Of a stretch of 64,000 nucleotides of DNA, positions 11,891-24,049 are shown piece after piece. Under the pieces are notes generated by a model, which had not been told where the DNA came from, did not search any database, and saw nothing but the letters and a program-made list of their open reading frames with translations. Position 1 is the stretch's first letter, and every line of letters starts with the position of its first letter. The position numbers and the translations under genes were made by a program. The DNA is from Salvia splendens (Eukaryota > Streptophyta > Magnoliopsida > Lamiales > Lamiaceae), in the NCBI RefSeq assembly GCF_004379255.2, contig NC_056032.1, forward strand, positions 26,447,322-26,511,321. The letters are read 5' to 3'.

Positions 11891-14800
11891 TGTAACATCC
11901 CAAACTTTTGTGACTCTTTTATTTATGCTTTTGAAATGTTGATTATGAAACTTTTGTTTCTATGTGATTAAAGTGATTTGCGTGAAATAATTGTCGTGAG
12001 TGATGTGGAATGAAGTGCTTAATAGTTTATATTTTCCAATGTGGGGAAATAATTAATAGGATCATGCATTTATATTTTTTCGAGTAAATTCATTTGAAAT
12101 TTTCGGCCCTTGATAATTATTGAAATAGTATTTCATTTCTTGGATTTAATAAATTGCTTTGGGACTTCTATCCAAATTAAATCCAAACCAATTGGTTCCT
12201 AAATGGTATTACATGAATTTCGAACTCTATTCTATTACCCTTGGGAGTTTCGAAAATCCCCTATTTAAAATAGGAGAATGATTTAATTTTCCGTTGATTT
12301 AATTGGTGCTTTATTGACCCCCCCTTCTTTTGAATTAAATCCAAGTAAATCATGTCACATTTTATTTCTTCACCCAAAATAAAGAGAGAGTTGGAATATT
12401 TCCTTGGCTATTTAAGCCTAATAATTTTCGGCCCCTTCACTAATTTTTGGAGGATAATTTATTTGTTTCCTAAATTGTGGAATCCCTTTTTATTCAATTA
12501 AATACCATCCTAATACCTAGGTCTAATTAATTGGGGATGTGAATATTTCCTTTATTCCCCATCTATGCCACACGCCCCTATGCCTTATTTTTCCTTGTGG
12601 GAATATAATTATTTGTTACCTATTTGATGGGAGCCTTTTTCCTGTAAAAGAAATTACCAAGTTTAAATCCTATTCTATTTAATTGAGGATTTAAATAAAT
12701 TCCTTGTGCACACCCCCCTTAAATTTTCGACCCCCTCACCATATTTACTACTTGGAGATTTAATTTATTTTGTTCCCTTGTTTATGGAATATTCACCTTT
12801 ATTTCCTAAATTATGAATATATTCTCTCCAAGTAAATATTGCTATATTTCCTTGTAATTAAATCAGCAAATTTTGACTTCCTCACCTTCAAAACCACACG
12901 CCTACTTTGCTCCATGATTGTGGGATTTTTATTTATTTTATTCCTCCCACTATTTAATTATAAATTGGGTGTGAATTAAGCTTAGTACATAAAATAGACT
13001 AAACCCTAACCCTAGCCACTATTTTCACACGCCTCCCTCTCCCTCATTCTCCTCCTCTCCCACTCTTTCTCTCCAAAAATCTTCCATTCAAGCTTTATTC
13101 TTGCAACCATTGAAATTATTTTCAAGAGTCTTCGACGGATCGCATCGTTCTTTGCTCCTACCGTTTTATTTTTTTGTCAAAGAAGGTATATTTGCTCACT
13201 TTTCCTCATCCTTTGCGTTTGAACCATGTTCTTGAGTCCTACATGCATGTAGTGGGTGTAGGATTGATAGATCGCAAGATTTAACGGGGGAAAAGTGTGT
13301 TTTCGTAAGAACTTGGATGGTTATGTGTTTTTGATTGAAATCATGTAATGTTGGATCGGAATATTTGGTGAATGATGTGAGTTTATGTGCAAATATGTGT
13401 ATGCAATGGCGGATCCAGGAACAAATTATCGTGGGGTCGAACAAGATAGTAAATATTTATTTAAAATAATTGTTTAAATTAATTATTTTTATAAATATAT
13501 TTTTTAATATAAATAATTCATGCGAGTATCGATATTCTTAAAACAACATACTCCACTTTCTTCGTCCCGTTATAAGCGAGACTCTTCTTTTGGATACAAA
13601 ATTTAAGAAAAAGACGTTTATGGAGCTAACTGAAGAAAGAATAAAATATGATCTTAGATAAAACAAAGATGCAAATAAATAATAAAGTAAGAGAGAACAA
13701 TTATGTTATATTACGTATTTTGACAAAAAAAATGACATACACATAGCATAATTTTTCTGTAACATACCAAATTTTTAAAGATTTAAAAAATTGAATATGA
13801 ATAATAATGTTGAAAATTTAAATTATAAAACTAAGAGTAGAAGAAATTAAGAAATATTTACTTTATATAAGTAGGTGGTTAATTTAGATAAATTGATTTT
13901 GATATACTGTAAAAAAAATATTACTACTACTACTATTTAACATTAATTGATAAGATGAGAAAATATTTTTAATGGACTTCTAAGAATTAATTCAAATAAA
14001 GAAAATATTTCAAAGCCCATTTTACAATTAGATAACATATTTAAGATATTTAATCTTTTAAACTTAGTTAAATTTATTGATGCCGGTTTATTCTATTTCA
14101 TGAGTGAATATAGGGATGAGAAAACAATAATGACATCGCCAATACCATTCCTCTTTCTCTTCGAAAACAAAAACCGCGGAAGGACTCTTCCCCTCCAACT
14201 CCTTCGTTCTCGACGACAGTCTACCTATCCGGCTGCCTCACTTCCTTCCTTTCTCTCTGATCAGTCTCCTCATCATCTCACACAGCGTGAGGACGTGAGG
14301 TGGGGGCGGAGACGTGAACGCCGTAGGGTCGGAGGCTGAAGAAAGTAGCTTTCCGGTGCACTCCGTGGCAGGTGGTGGGGTCGGCCGACCCCGCCCGACC
14401 CCACCTGGATCCGCCAGTGTGTGTATGAGAAACTTTAAAGCATTATTATGTGTTTTCAAGCATGAAAAATTGGTGTTTGTTTGATGGAAGATGAAAACCC
14501 TATTTTCGAACTATGAACTTGAAATCTGTGGTGCACGACCAGTAACTTATGATCTGTAATTGACCTATCAAACAAACGAATTTTGACATGGAATTTTTAC
14601 TGAGTAAACTTCAAGGTGTTTTCTGTGTCTTGTGTGAATTTCAGCCCTTTTTATCGAAAAATGAATTTTTAATAAATGTTTGAAGTCGACTGCGCAAATC
14701 TGCCAGAAACTCGTATTCTCGCCAGGAATGTTTCGTTTTCTGTTCGACTGACCAAATGACCTCCGATTGATGTGATTCTTGAACTATATGAAATTTTAAA

Positions 14801-16368
14801 GTGTCTTCTGAGTCGTGTTAAATTTTCAGCCTTTTTGGGCATTGGATGAATTTATGGTGAAATTTTCAAATGAACTGCGCAGTGCTGTCAGAAATTGTAT
14901 GTTCCGACCAGAGAGTTTAATATGTGATATGACTCACTAAATGACATGATTTCGGTGTGAAAATTTTCATGGATGAACTTGAATGTGTCCTCTGTATTGT
15001 GACCAAAATTTAGCTTTTTTTGAGGTCGGGTGAATTTATAGGGAATTTTTTCAAAACGGTCGCGCAGTTCTGCCAGTTTTCTGCCTTGTTAAAAGGACGC
15101 CTAGTTTCAAGTTTAAAAGTATTATATGATGCATGTATGTCCAAGGAACGTGTTTAAAAGGTGTAATCACTTGGGAGAAGTTGAAATGTGTTACGTGTGT
15201 CTTTACACCTTTGTGACGTATGTTGGGTTGGGGAATTTGAGAAAAACGACGAGAGAGAAGCGATAGGACATGCATAGTAAAATGTTGTTGTGGAAGGCTG
15301 ACTTGTGTTGTCGTTGACAAGGGTGTTGTGTATTCGTGAACTCGAGGATCGAGAGTTGCTATAAGTTGGGTTGTGAATTGCTAGGCGAACGAGGTGGGCT
15401 TTCATTTCAAACCTCTTTATTTTTCCGAAAATACTATGTGAAGTTATAAGGGTGGTTTAACTTGTTATGTCATGCCATGTTGTTTTTGTTATGAGATTGT
15501 GTGCCTGATGCCTAGTTCGTTTGAGTTTACTCCGTTAGGCTATATGGCTGTGTTGTGAAACGAATTCGGGTCTGAGTAGGGCCGCTAACCCTATCAGGCT
15601 GTGTACACTGGTGGGATCGTGAGCCGTCCTTGCTAGTCGGCCGGTCTCGTGGGCGAATAGTGTGGCCACACTTTCGTCGCACTGTGATTGTGATTGATGG
15701 ATTGATGTGAAAAGTGGGGAGATAAATTATCTGGCCAGACTTGAATTTTTGTGTTTCTCGTGATATTTCTTACTATATAAAACTCGAGATCACTGGTATG
15801 GATGACATAACTTATTAAAATGTTTTTGGCATGAGCCCATTGAATACAACAAGTACTCAACCCTGCATATTTTTTTTCTTATGTGCAGGTTGAGCGGGAT
15901 GTTGCGGTGGATGTTGAGCTGGCTTAAGTACCTAGGATGCGTTGTGTCTTCATACATAGGCGTTATCCTTGACTCTCCTTAAACCTTATTTTTCCGCTGC
16001 TATAATTTGAACTATGTCTCAAGACTTTAACCTTCTCTTTATATTTTGTGTTTGAACATGTATGGTGGTGTTAGGTTTCAAACAAGTATTTACGTTGTCT
16101 TTTGAAAATGGTGTTCTCCGAGATTTAAGTTAAATGTTTGTTTGACCTTAGTTATTAATTGTTTTATTTCATAAGTCTAATTTTTCCCGTTGCTCTTTTA
16201 AAAGCATTTTACCTTAAGTCTTCTCAAAAAATTTTATAACCTTAAACTTCTTAAAACTAGGTTGTTTTCCTTTCTTAAGTTAATTAAGTCTTCTTTTAAA
16301 CTGTTATCCATGCATGTCGGTCACGATCGCCGCGGTTGTGGTACCCCTTTGTATGGGCGGTCGTGACA
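11891..16368. mobile_element. Solo LTR (gypsy, Tekay/Del-like) inside the MULE1 transposase
   Basis: The insert begins TGTAACATCCC and ends GGCGGTCGTGACA, so it has TG...CA ends. It is flanked by a perfect 5-bp duplication, ATTAC (11886-11890 and 16369-16373). It splits a transposase codon run: GRCN on one side and SNIGPTL on the other. No second LTR, PBS or polyprotein is visible, which fits a solo LTR left by recombination. The long LTR and these terminal words resemble Tekay/Del-type chromovirus LTRs, a recollection rather than a search result. A 1016-bp hAT element is nested inside, so the LTR proper is ~3.45 kb. Confidence 0.85.
13404..14419. mobile_element. Non-autonomous hAT element inside the solo LTR
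   Basis: The ends CAATGGCGGATCCAGG and (reverse complement of the right end) CACTGGCGGATCCAGG match at 15 of 16 bases. An exact 8-bp target duplication TGTGTATG flanks it (13396-13403, 14420-14427). CA termini plus an 8-bp duplication are hallmarks of hAT. No transposase ORF is present. A 79-codon open frame at 14100-14339 and GC-richer DNA near the right end (14150-14400) differ from the AT-rich interior and may be captured sequence. Confidence 0.85.
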
Positions 16369-16837
16369 ATTACACCTGCCACAATCCTCCATAAACCTCC
16401 GATGGATAGGATCCAGACTGTGATTGGCAGTCATAAAATGCCTATGCTCATCCGCAACCATCAAGTGATTATGATACTCAACAAACTGATAAACCTCATA
16501 CCCTTTGCTCATGCCATCTGAAAAATATCTCAAGTTGAGCTTAGCAAGACATTCATACCTAAATGACTGATACCTACGCTTCTTAACAGACACTTCAGTT
16601 GATTGGGATGCATCACCAGGTATAAAATTCTTAGAGCCTTGTCTGCTGCAAGCCAAATACTGCCACTTAATAATACCGTGAACTGATTTGTTGCCCAGTT
16701 TACGAATGCCAAAACCAACTGAACGAGCATAATATTCATAGAAATCAGATGCTTCTACTAATGTGTTGAATTTCATACCAATCATTGGCTTCAAAGCATC
16801 ATCACAAACAGGAATGTACATACCTACAAAAATCAGT

Positions 16838-17245
16838 AAAAGTATCATTTTATCAACTCAGAGTATCATTCTATCTGGCAAAACTATCATTTTATGCAGT
16901 AAACCTAACATTTATAAGCCAAAAGTATCATTTTATCAACTCAGAGTATCATTCTATCATTGTATGCAGTAAACCTAACATTTATCAGCCAAAAGTATCA
17001 TTTTATCAACTCAGAGTATCATTCTATTCGGAAAAACTATCATTTCATGCAGTAAACGTAACATTTATAAGCCAAAAGTATCATTTTATCAACTCAGAGT
17101 ATCATTCTATCATTGTATGCAGTAAACCTAACATTTATAAGCCAAAAGAATCATTTTATCAACTCAGAGTATCATTCTATTTGGCAAAACTATCATTTTA
17201 TGCAGTAAACGTAACATTTATAAACCAAAAGTATCATCTTAACAC
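16838..17245 (-). repeat. TATCATTTT motif array in first intron of MULE1 transposase
   Basis: About 20 copies lie in a higher-order repeat of ~65-130 bp (units with GCAGTAAACSTAACATTTAT and CAACTCAGAG). They are in sense with the transposase gene, between its exon 1 and exon 2. The 154-codon plus-strand frame over it is an artefact of the repeat. Confidence 0.9.
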
Positions 17246-17742
17246 ATAATCGACAATACATAATATAATTAAATAAGAAGTTCAGTACATCAGAAACATA
17301 AACCAATCGACAACTAATATTAATCTAAAATCAAATTCAATACATGAAGCAAAACAATCAATAAATTAAAATATGAACACAATCAATAAGCTAAATAATA
17401 GATAATGATTGTTACCTTCGTTATTTGCTACAGACTCCATCGAAGCAAATTCTGACAGTAATTAAATAGGTAATCAATGAAAATAAGAACACAAAATTTA
17501 AAAATCTTCTCGGTCACAATTATGCGAGAAATATGGAAACAAAATCTGGAGATTATGGAATAATCAACCAAATCGGAAGAAAATCTGGAAACAAAATCGA
17601 TGAGAAGAGGAATATGGAAACAAAATCGCTGAGAAGAAGAGAGAATCGAACTGAGAGAGAAAGTGAAAGAATGGAGCGAAATTCAGAAATTAAATGAGAG
17701 AAATTACATATTTACTCCCTGTGCCTTTTTTATGAAGTAAAT

Positions 17743-17840
17743 CTAAGTTTGAATCTCAACCACAAGATTAGAAAATATGTGCGGTTCATATTTAGTTATA
17801 GGGTTATTACGTGATTTGAGGGTTATTATATGATCACATC
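17743..17840 (-). repeat. MULE1 right terminal inverted repeat
   Basis: On the minus strand this reads GATGTGATCATATAATAACC and then the same ATAACCCTATAACTAAAT block as the left end. The exact end is blurred by the neighbouring TC tract. Confidence 0.7.
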
Positions 17841-17874
17841 TCTCTCTCTCTCTCTCTCTATATATGTATATATA

Positions 17875-18194
17875 GGGATGTATTCATTTCCTTTTTGTAT
17901 CTTTTGTTCTTTGTTCTTTTTAATCTCAGCCCCACGATTTTGTCATCCGACGGTTAGATTGGTGCCACGTGTCATTTAACAATGAAGATTTTCTGTTGAA
18001 TAATGCACACCGACTAATAATACACCATTATAGTGTAATAATGCAGATTTTCAGTTGAATAATGCACACCGACTAATAATGCACCACTATAGTGTAATAA
18101 TGCAGATCATCTGGACCGTTGATGAATGAGATCTAACGGCCCATATTAAGAAGAATAAAGGATCTAAGGGACGAATAGGAGAATAACGCTCCCC
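17875..18194. mobile_element. Non-autonomous MULE-like element D
   Basis: This 320-bp element lies in (TA)n with imperfect inverted ends (left GGGATGTATTCATTTCC; right, on the minus strand, GGGGAGCGTTATTCTCC). It contains a ~57-bp tandem duplication around AATAATGCACACCGACTAAT (17982-18038 and 18039-18095). It has no ORF. Confidence 0.65.
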
Positions 18195-18221
18195 TATATA
18201 TATATATATATATATATATAA
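18195..18221. repeat. (TA)n array between elements D and MULE3
   Basis: This short TA microsatellite is at the boundary of two elements. Confidence 0.9.
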
Positions 18222-20403
18222 GTTTTTTTGTTCGTTTGGATTTACAGAATGAGTGTTGACATTTAATTAATGGGTGTTGATAAGTTTTGGATTTACAGAA
18301 TTCATAAGTTTCTAATTTGATTGACACAGTTTTTCGATTGAATCAAGATTCGAAATTGTTTCTTCATTTTCGTTTTCATTGCAATATTTGTATTTTATTC
18401 TCTGGATTATGTATTGTTTATTTTGTGAATTATTATAGCTTGAAAGTTCTGGGCATTTTCCATTTTCAAACGATTTTCCTACACTTTTTTGTCCTATTTT
18501 TCCGGGGTAAAACCCTAGTTTTATTGTTGGTGGTTTTTTATTTTGTGGCTATTTTTAAGGTGAGGCCGAGGTGTTATTTTTTGGGTGGTTATTTATGCTG
18601 CAAGCAGTATACAAAATTGACATAGTTTAGTAGTACTGTGAATTTTTTTGGATGTTGTGTTGCTGACATTCTGAAATGTATATGAGAATTAAATTGACAT
18701 CGTGGCTGTGTCTTTGATAATGGGTGTTGAAATTTGTTGTTGACATTGTTCTAAGACTTTGATATGTTGCAATTTCGTGCTGATAATTTAACTGGGATGT
18801 GATTATAACATGTTAGTGAGTTGTTTTGTTTTATTGCTCGTATTAACAATGCTTGGTTTGGGGTGTATGTTGTTGGGAGGCTGATATTTAGCCGGTGGGT
18901 GATCTTTGACATTGTTGACATCGTTCTAAGTCCCTGATCTTTTGCAATTTGTTGTTGACATTGTTGAAATTTGCTGTTGACATTGTTCTAAGTCCCTGAT
19001 CTTTTGTAATTTCGTGGTGACAAGAACATGTCGGTGTGTTGTTGTTACATGTTGCTATGTTGACATATGAATGGAATGCTGACATATGAATGGAATGTTA
19101 CATGCTGAAGTCATAATCAAGGAGCGTAGAACGCGCCTGCTGGACTCTTCGTGGAAGACAACCCAGGCCACTAACGACTCGGCAGTGTTCCTGATGAGGC
19201 ACATGGAGACTTACAAGGGTGACCCTGCCAATTTAATGTCTATTGGTCTTCAAGGAGTTAGTGTCAAGATTCTGCAGATTTTGAGGGGGCGGTATTGCAA
19301 GGCCATGCTCCTTGCACCGTTCAACGCTGTCTGAGAAAGGTTAAAGACCTACATGAGTAATTACATCAACGAGACTCCTACGTTTCAAACCGATTATGCG
19401 AGGAAAGTGAATGGCATGTTGAACATGGGTCCCAGTAACGAGCAACAGAATGAGCTTGCGAGGAAGAAAAGCAAGCTGAATTGAGTTGATTTGGCTAGAG
19501 AATTTTTTGGGATAGAAAAAAATGGCTTGAGATTTTTTGGCTTGTGTAGTTGTCATTTTTGTTTAATGAATTATTAACATTAGGAATTTCTTTCAAGTTA
19601 TGAAACATGAAATTGGTATTCTCTCGGTTTTAATTTGTTGAATGTATTTCATTATGAACAGGTTTCAATATGACATTGTATTGATTGGTTTCATTATGAC
19701 ATATTGTTGATATTCAGGTCGAATCTTTGTTGAGGGATATAATATGAAAAAAATTCCTTGCTGTCCATATTCAGGTTTCAATCTTGTTGCTTAAAAAACT
19801 TGAAAAAAAATTGAAACTGCATCAATTTGTTGACATTCGTGTCAGATAAAAATTTGAAAAATTTGTCGTGGACAGAAACAGTCCATACACGCGTTTGTAT
19901 GTTGTCCATATCAGTGAAAACTTGTAGATGTTGTTGTAGACGTGGTGGCATGGTGTTGACATCAACGAAAAATATAGATATTGTTGCAGACTTTAAAAAT
20001 GTAGATATTGTTGTAGATTTATTGAAGAACTACGTCTACGAAGAAATTTAATATTTGATGGCTGAATGATTAATACAATTTTTGGGAATAATGTAATCTC
20101 TTTCCACAAATGATAATAATGGTAGTTTGGGAGATTGAAGATAAATTAGGGACGCATAATTGACTTTTCATGGCTTAAACTGTTACATAATATTCTTGTT
20201 AATAGTATGACAGTTTGGACTTAAATTAGAGAGTGTTGTAACTGATGAAAAAAATCAAATTCCATATACACCCTTTGTTGACAAATTTGTAGGACATGTT
20301 GAAATTTAAAAAATCTCATATCATAACTGTTGATTAATTGTATTAAGTGGGTAGGATTAAAGTTTGTATAGTTTGTATTATAGAGAGTTTGTATTTGATC
20401 ATA

Positions 20404-20406
<3 letters not shown>
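18222..20406 (+). mobile_element. MULE3 remnant with ULP1-like 3' exon
   Basis: The remnant is bounded by (TA)n. Its right end, on the minus strand, reads GAGTATGATCAAATAC and shares the TGATCAA word with elements A, B, C, E and MULE2; no matching left end is visible, so the left side may be truncated. It holds a ULP1-type C-terminal exon at 19086-19334 and many TTGACATT-type words in the sense of that exon (for example 18240-19090). No transposase exon was found. A 102-codon hydrophobic AT-rich frame at 18317-18625 is not supported as a gene. Confidence 0.6.
19086..19334 (+). pseudogene. ULP1-like C-terminal fragment with Ser in place of catalytic Cys (MULE3)
   Basis: The frame encodes the last part of a C48/ULP1 peptidase domain. 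SSWKTTQATNDSAVFLMRHM aligns with MPWQNDTNKVDCGVYVMRHL of the MULE1 gene. The Gln of the oxyanion hole is Lys, and the catalytic Cys is Ser (TCG, 19179-19181). After it, ILQILRGRYCKAMLL matches the usual LRAKYTEALL tail, so the alignment is in register. Upstream exons with the catalytic His and Asp were not found. It could be a dead protease or a repurposed binding domain; a fragment this short is most simply a pseudogene. Confidence 0.75.

Positions 20407-20474
<68 letters not shown>
20407..20474. repeat. (TA)n array between MULE3 and element E
   Basis: About 65 bp of nearly perfect TA repeats form a boundary shared by two elements. Confidence 0.95.
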
Positions 20475-20475
<1 letters not shown>

Positions 20476-20759
20476 GAAAATGATCAATACAAAACTTGAT
20501 CTCAATACAAAATCCAGACCAAATCCTGACCATGAGATTTGACAATCCAATGGTCAATAATTAAACAAAAACACGGAGGGTCATTGTAAAGCAGTTTTAG
20601 GTCATATTATAAACTTTGGGTTTGAGGTCATGTTAAGATCATTTCATGTCATCCTTACTATAATGACGTAAAAATAAGTTTACAATGACCTAAAAATGAC
20701 TTTTGTATGCTTGGTTCTGCATTTTTGTATTAAGAATGGTTTTGCATGGATCAAAACCC

Positions 20760-20760
<1 letters not shown>
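20475..20760. mobile_element. Non-autonomous MULE-like element E
   Basis: This 286-bp element lies between two (TA)n arrays. Its left end, GGAAAATGATCAATACAAAA, and its right end (minus strand), TGGGTTTTGATCCATGCAAA, are imperfect inverted repeats over ~45 bp. It carries AATGACC/GGTCAT words like those in MULE2 and may be its deletion derivative. Confidence 0.65.

Positions 20761-20805
<45 letters not shown>
20761..20805. repeat. (TA)n array between element E and MULE2
   Basis: This TA microsatellite is the boundary of element E and MULE2. Confidence 0.95.
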
Positions 20806-20807
<2 letters not shown>

Positions 20808-21264
20808 AGGTTGATCAAAACAAGTATGGGTTTATATAAAGAAATACAGGCCAAATTTCAGCCATAGGATCTGGCGAGATCATCTTGATTTTAAAACATC
20901 TGATGACTCAATTAATTCATTAAATCTTGTTATTTTATTAAATAAAAATCTAATAAGGTTAATTAAGTAATTAGCTATATCACGTTGGTTATGGCATCTC
21001 CTATAATCTTGCCATTTCTCTTTCCACTATCAAAGTATACGCGTGAATTATGAGATAAATTTCTTAAACTGCATTTTCTACGTATATTCATCTTTTTCAG
21101 CCATTGTAACATCAAACTTCCATTATAATTGTTTCAGATTATTATTTTCCATTCTCAAATATATATCATCGTCGTTGGAAGATCATAACTCCAATCACGT
21201 TCCAGATTTGTCTATTCAATTTTATATTCTATATCATCATCGTTGGCAGATCCCAAAGTCCAAA

Positions 21265-23925
21265 ATGGAATCCGACACACATTCTACTTCGCACGTAGAT
21301 AATCAATCATATTCCGATGACGTTGTTGGGAATACAGGTTATGGTCATATTTTTTTATTTTCATTTGTTTGTTGTGCTCCAATTCACATATTTGTATTTG
21401 TTTATGTCATCGTATTCGTTTATATGAATCTTTTTAAGTATATTATTTGATCGATTTGTCCGCTATGATTCGATTTCTGTATAGTATGACACATTTTAGT
21501 TTAAGATAGTTGTATGAGTTGTATGCCGTGATTTCATCCTATTATGACATATTATCATTCTACATCCAGTAGATGGAAGCTTGTTTTTAATTATCAACTT
21601 TTTTTGGTGTTTTCTGATTATGATTTATTACAGATGTAAATACACCAGAATGCCCTATAGAACTTAAACCGTTTGTTGGTCGTAGCTTCCCCACATTAGA
21701 CAACGCAATTGAATTTTACTAGAACTATGGTCGAAGTGTTGGATTTGATACAAGGAAGAACGGTTCAAAGAAGGTTGATAATATCACCATATGGTTTTAC
21801 ATGGTGTGTAACAAAGAAGGTGAACAGAAATTTAGCGATCAACAACCCAAACGACGACGTAAATCAAAAAAATGTGGATGTAATGTTTGTGTTGCATTCA
21901 AATTCGATTCTGACCGTGGTTACGTCATTCAACATTTGAACGAAGAACACAACCACCCCATGGTTGAAATACAACACCAGAAGTTCATGAGATTAAATCG
22001 TCAACTTGAACTAGTTCACCAAAAATTTATTTCGGATTGTACTGGTGCTAATATCGGTCCATCTCTCACTTTCAAGCTATTGATTGAATTGATGGGCGGA
22101 TATGAGTCTGTTGGGTGTACTATGTTGGACATCCGTAACTACACACGGGACATCAGAAGATACGCTGAAGGATATGACGCCCAATTGATAATAGATGAGA
22201 TGAAGAAGAAGAAGGAAAATTGTGACGCCTTCATGTACGAGTATGAAGTTGATTCTCGTAATCGACTGATGCATTTATTCTGGTGTGATCCTATTGCTAA
22301 GATGAATTTCAAGCAATTTGGTGACATTGTCTTGTATGACACTACGTACTCAACTAATAGGTAAATGTTGTCCACTTAAAATTGATGCATTTTTCTTTTA
22401 TGCTATGATTTGAGTTTATTATGACCTATTAGTTGCTATATCAATATTCACTGGTAAATGTTGTAAACCTTTTTTATGTTTCTTTGAAGGTACTCAATGA
22501 TTTTTGCTCCGTTCACTAGGAAGGACAACCATGGGCGCGCAGTGTCCTTTGGAGCTGGTTTGCTTTGTAGTGAGAGCGCAGACTCTTTCTCTTGGCTATT
22601 CAAGCAGTTTGTCAAGTGCATGGGCATAGCTCCCAAGTTGATAATTACTGATCAAGACTTGGGCATGAAAGTTGCTGTTGAAAAAGTTCTTGTGAATACA
22701 CGTCAAAGATGGTGTATGTGGCACATCATGGCAAAAGTGGCTGAAAAGGTTCCTAAGTCACTTCTGGGTAATCCTGATTTTAAAAAGGATTTGAATTCAT
22801 GTGTTTGGTCTGAGTTGATTGAACCCACAGAGTTTGAAGACAAGTGGAAGACTGTGATGGAGACATATGAACTTGAAGGAGCTGAATGGTTCGGTTCTAT
22901 GTTCGAATCAAGAAAGTTTTGGGTTCCTGCATACTTTAGGGACTTCCCTAACAGTTATTTGATAGACGACTTCTGTTTTGGAATCTCAGAACAGTTTTTT
23001 CAAGAGGTATACTCAGTCCAGGGCTAACCTTGTTGTGTTTTTAATGAATTTCAACAATGTTGTTGATGCCCAACGAAACTACTCCGCAAAGCTGGATTAT
23101 ATGGATTATAATACTACCGCAAAGATGGAAACAGAGTGGTCTCTTTAGAAGCATGCATCTACAATATTCACAGATGGTGCATTCAAGGAAATTCAAGAAC
23201 AGATACTGGAGGCTTATAACCACTGCAGCCTTGTATCTATATCAAATGATTCAAGTCCAGAGGTTTATAAGGTTTTAGATCATTTTTCAAACACATGGAC
23301 TGTCACATTCTCTGTGGAGGATTCTATGTGTCAATGTGGTTGTAAGATGTTTTCTAGGACTGGTCTTGTATGATGCCACATCTTCCTTGTGTTGAAGAAC
23401 AAAAAGATGTGCTTGATTCCTGAGAATCTGATTGGAGGTCGATGGTTGAAATCTCCTCTGCTTAAGGTTGTTCATGTCGTCCAATGCCAAGATGTAGCAA
23501 CACATGTTTATGTTGATGAGAAGAAGAAGGCACAAGCAATTTTGTTGGGAGAGATGTTGGGTCTATACCAGGCTGTATATGTCGATATTGATCAAATTCA
23601 TGAGCTAACATCTATAGTTCGTGAAGCAAGACAACAGATTTTTGCCGACGGCGTAGTAACGTCTACAGCCCAGAAGAAGAAAATAATGGAGGAATTTTAT
23701 GGGGCTGAGGCACCCCAGGAAGTAGATGTACAACCTCCTGAAGTCGTCAGCACGAAGGGTAGTGGTAGTAGACTCCCCTCAAGAGTGGAGAAGGCTTTGA
23801 AGCTTAAGAGCAAGCCTTTGTGTCAATGTAAGAAATGTCAGGAGTGGGGTCACCACGATTCAAGGAATTGCGACAAATTCAAAGAGAAAGAAAAGTTGTG
23901 GTCCGAAAGAAATTCTGATGTTTGA
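21265..23925 (+). pseudogene. FAR1/MULE transposase gene of MULE2, decayed
   Basis: Exon 1 is likely ATG 21265 (MESDTHSTSHVDNQSYSDD) with a donor at ~21336; exon 2 starts at ~21634. It carries the FAR1-type DNA-binding region (DNAIEFY...NYGRSVGFDTRK, EEHNHPMV) and runs to STNR at ~22360 (LYDTTYSTNR). The core exon (~22490 on) has IITDQD, QRWCMWHIM and FWVPAYFRDFPN. After a frameshift near 22951 come a SWIM finger (CQCGCKMFSRTGL, CHIF) and a CCHC knuckle (CKKCQEWGHHDSRNC). In-frame stops are at 21720-21722, 23144-23146 and 23371-23373; the first and last fit CAG-to-TAG and CGA-to-TGA changes. Family role: nuclear DNA-binding DDE transposase. The layout is the same as in MULE1. Confidence 0.85.
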
Positions 23926-24049
23926 TACAATGTATTCCGTTTTTTTAAGTAATACGTCGGTCTAAATTTTTTTTTGGAGACCATTTTATTTGCAATGTTA
24001 CGTTGTTAGAAATTACCGAGTTCATTCGTAATTTTATTTGGCATTCTGT

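Larger units (their letters stand above)
9920..17440 (-). pseudogene. FAR1/MULE transposase gene of MULE1, interrupted by a solo LTR
   Basis: Exon 1 is likely ATG 17438-17440 (MESVANNE, donor after GAAG). Exon 2 (16823-16374) encodes a FAR1-type DNA-binding region (EASDFYEYYARSVGFGIRK ... EYHNHL). Coding resumes at 11885 (IGPTLTFKLFKEIMGG) to a donor at ~11592. The core exon (~11402-10464) carries FDSTYNTNR (11.6 kb) and IITDQD as the likely first two DDE acids, HRWCMWNIM, and a SWIM finger (CDCSCKKFSRIGLLCCHIF). The last exon ends in a CCHC knuckle (CGKCHEMGHHNSRNC). Stops at 11082-11084 and near 11033 disrupt the core, and a 4.48-kb LTR sits in exon 2. Family role: binds the element ends and catalyses cut-and-paste transposition in the nucleus. 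Confidence 0.85.
3693..17840. mobile_element. MULE1: large Mutator-like element with ULP1-like and FAR1-like genes
   Basis: The element lies between (TA)n on the left and (TC)n(TA)n on the right. Its ends are imperfect inverted repeats of ~100 bp; both contain ATAACCCTATAACTAAAT followed by a CACAT-type word. It carries a ULP1-type protease gene on + (4029-8743) and a FAR1-type transposase on - (17440-9920), transcribed towards each other. This gene pair is typical of Kaonashi-like plant MULEs that picked up a ULP1 gene. Without the nested 4.48-kb LTR it would be ~9.7 kb. Both genes are broken, so it is not autonomous now. The right boundary is uncertain by ~20 bp because of the microsatellite. 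Confidence 0.85.

Noticed and set aside
16785..17249. 154-codon plus-strand frame rich in SFYQLRVSFY
   Set aside because: It lies in an intron array of the same motif, antisense to the transposase gene.
18317..18625. 102-codon hydrophobic frame in MULE3
   Set aside because: AT-rich composition alone explains it; no recognisable family or splice context.
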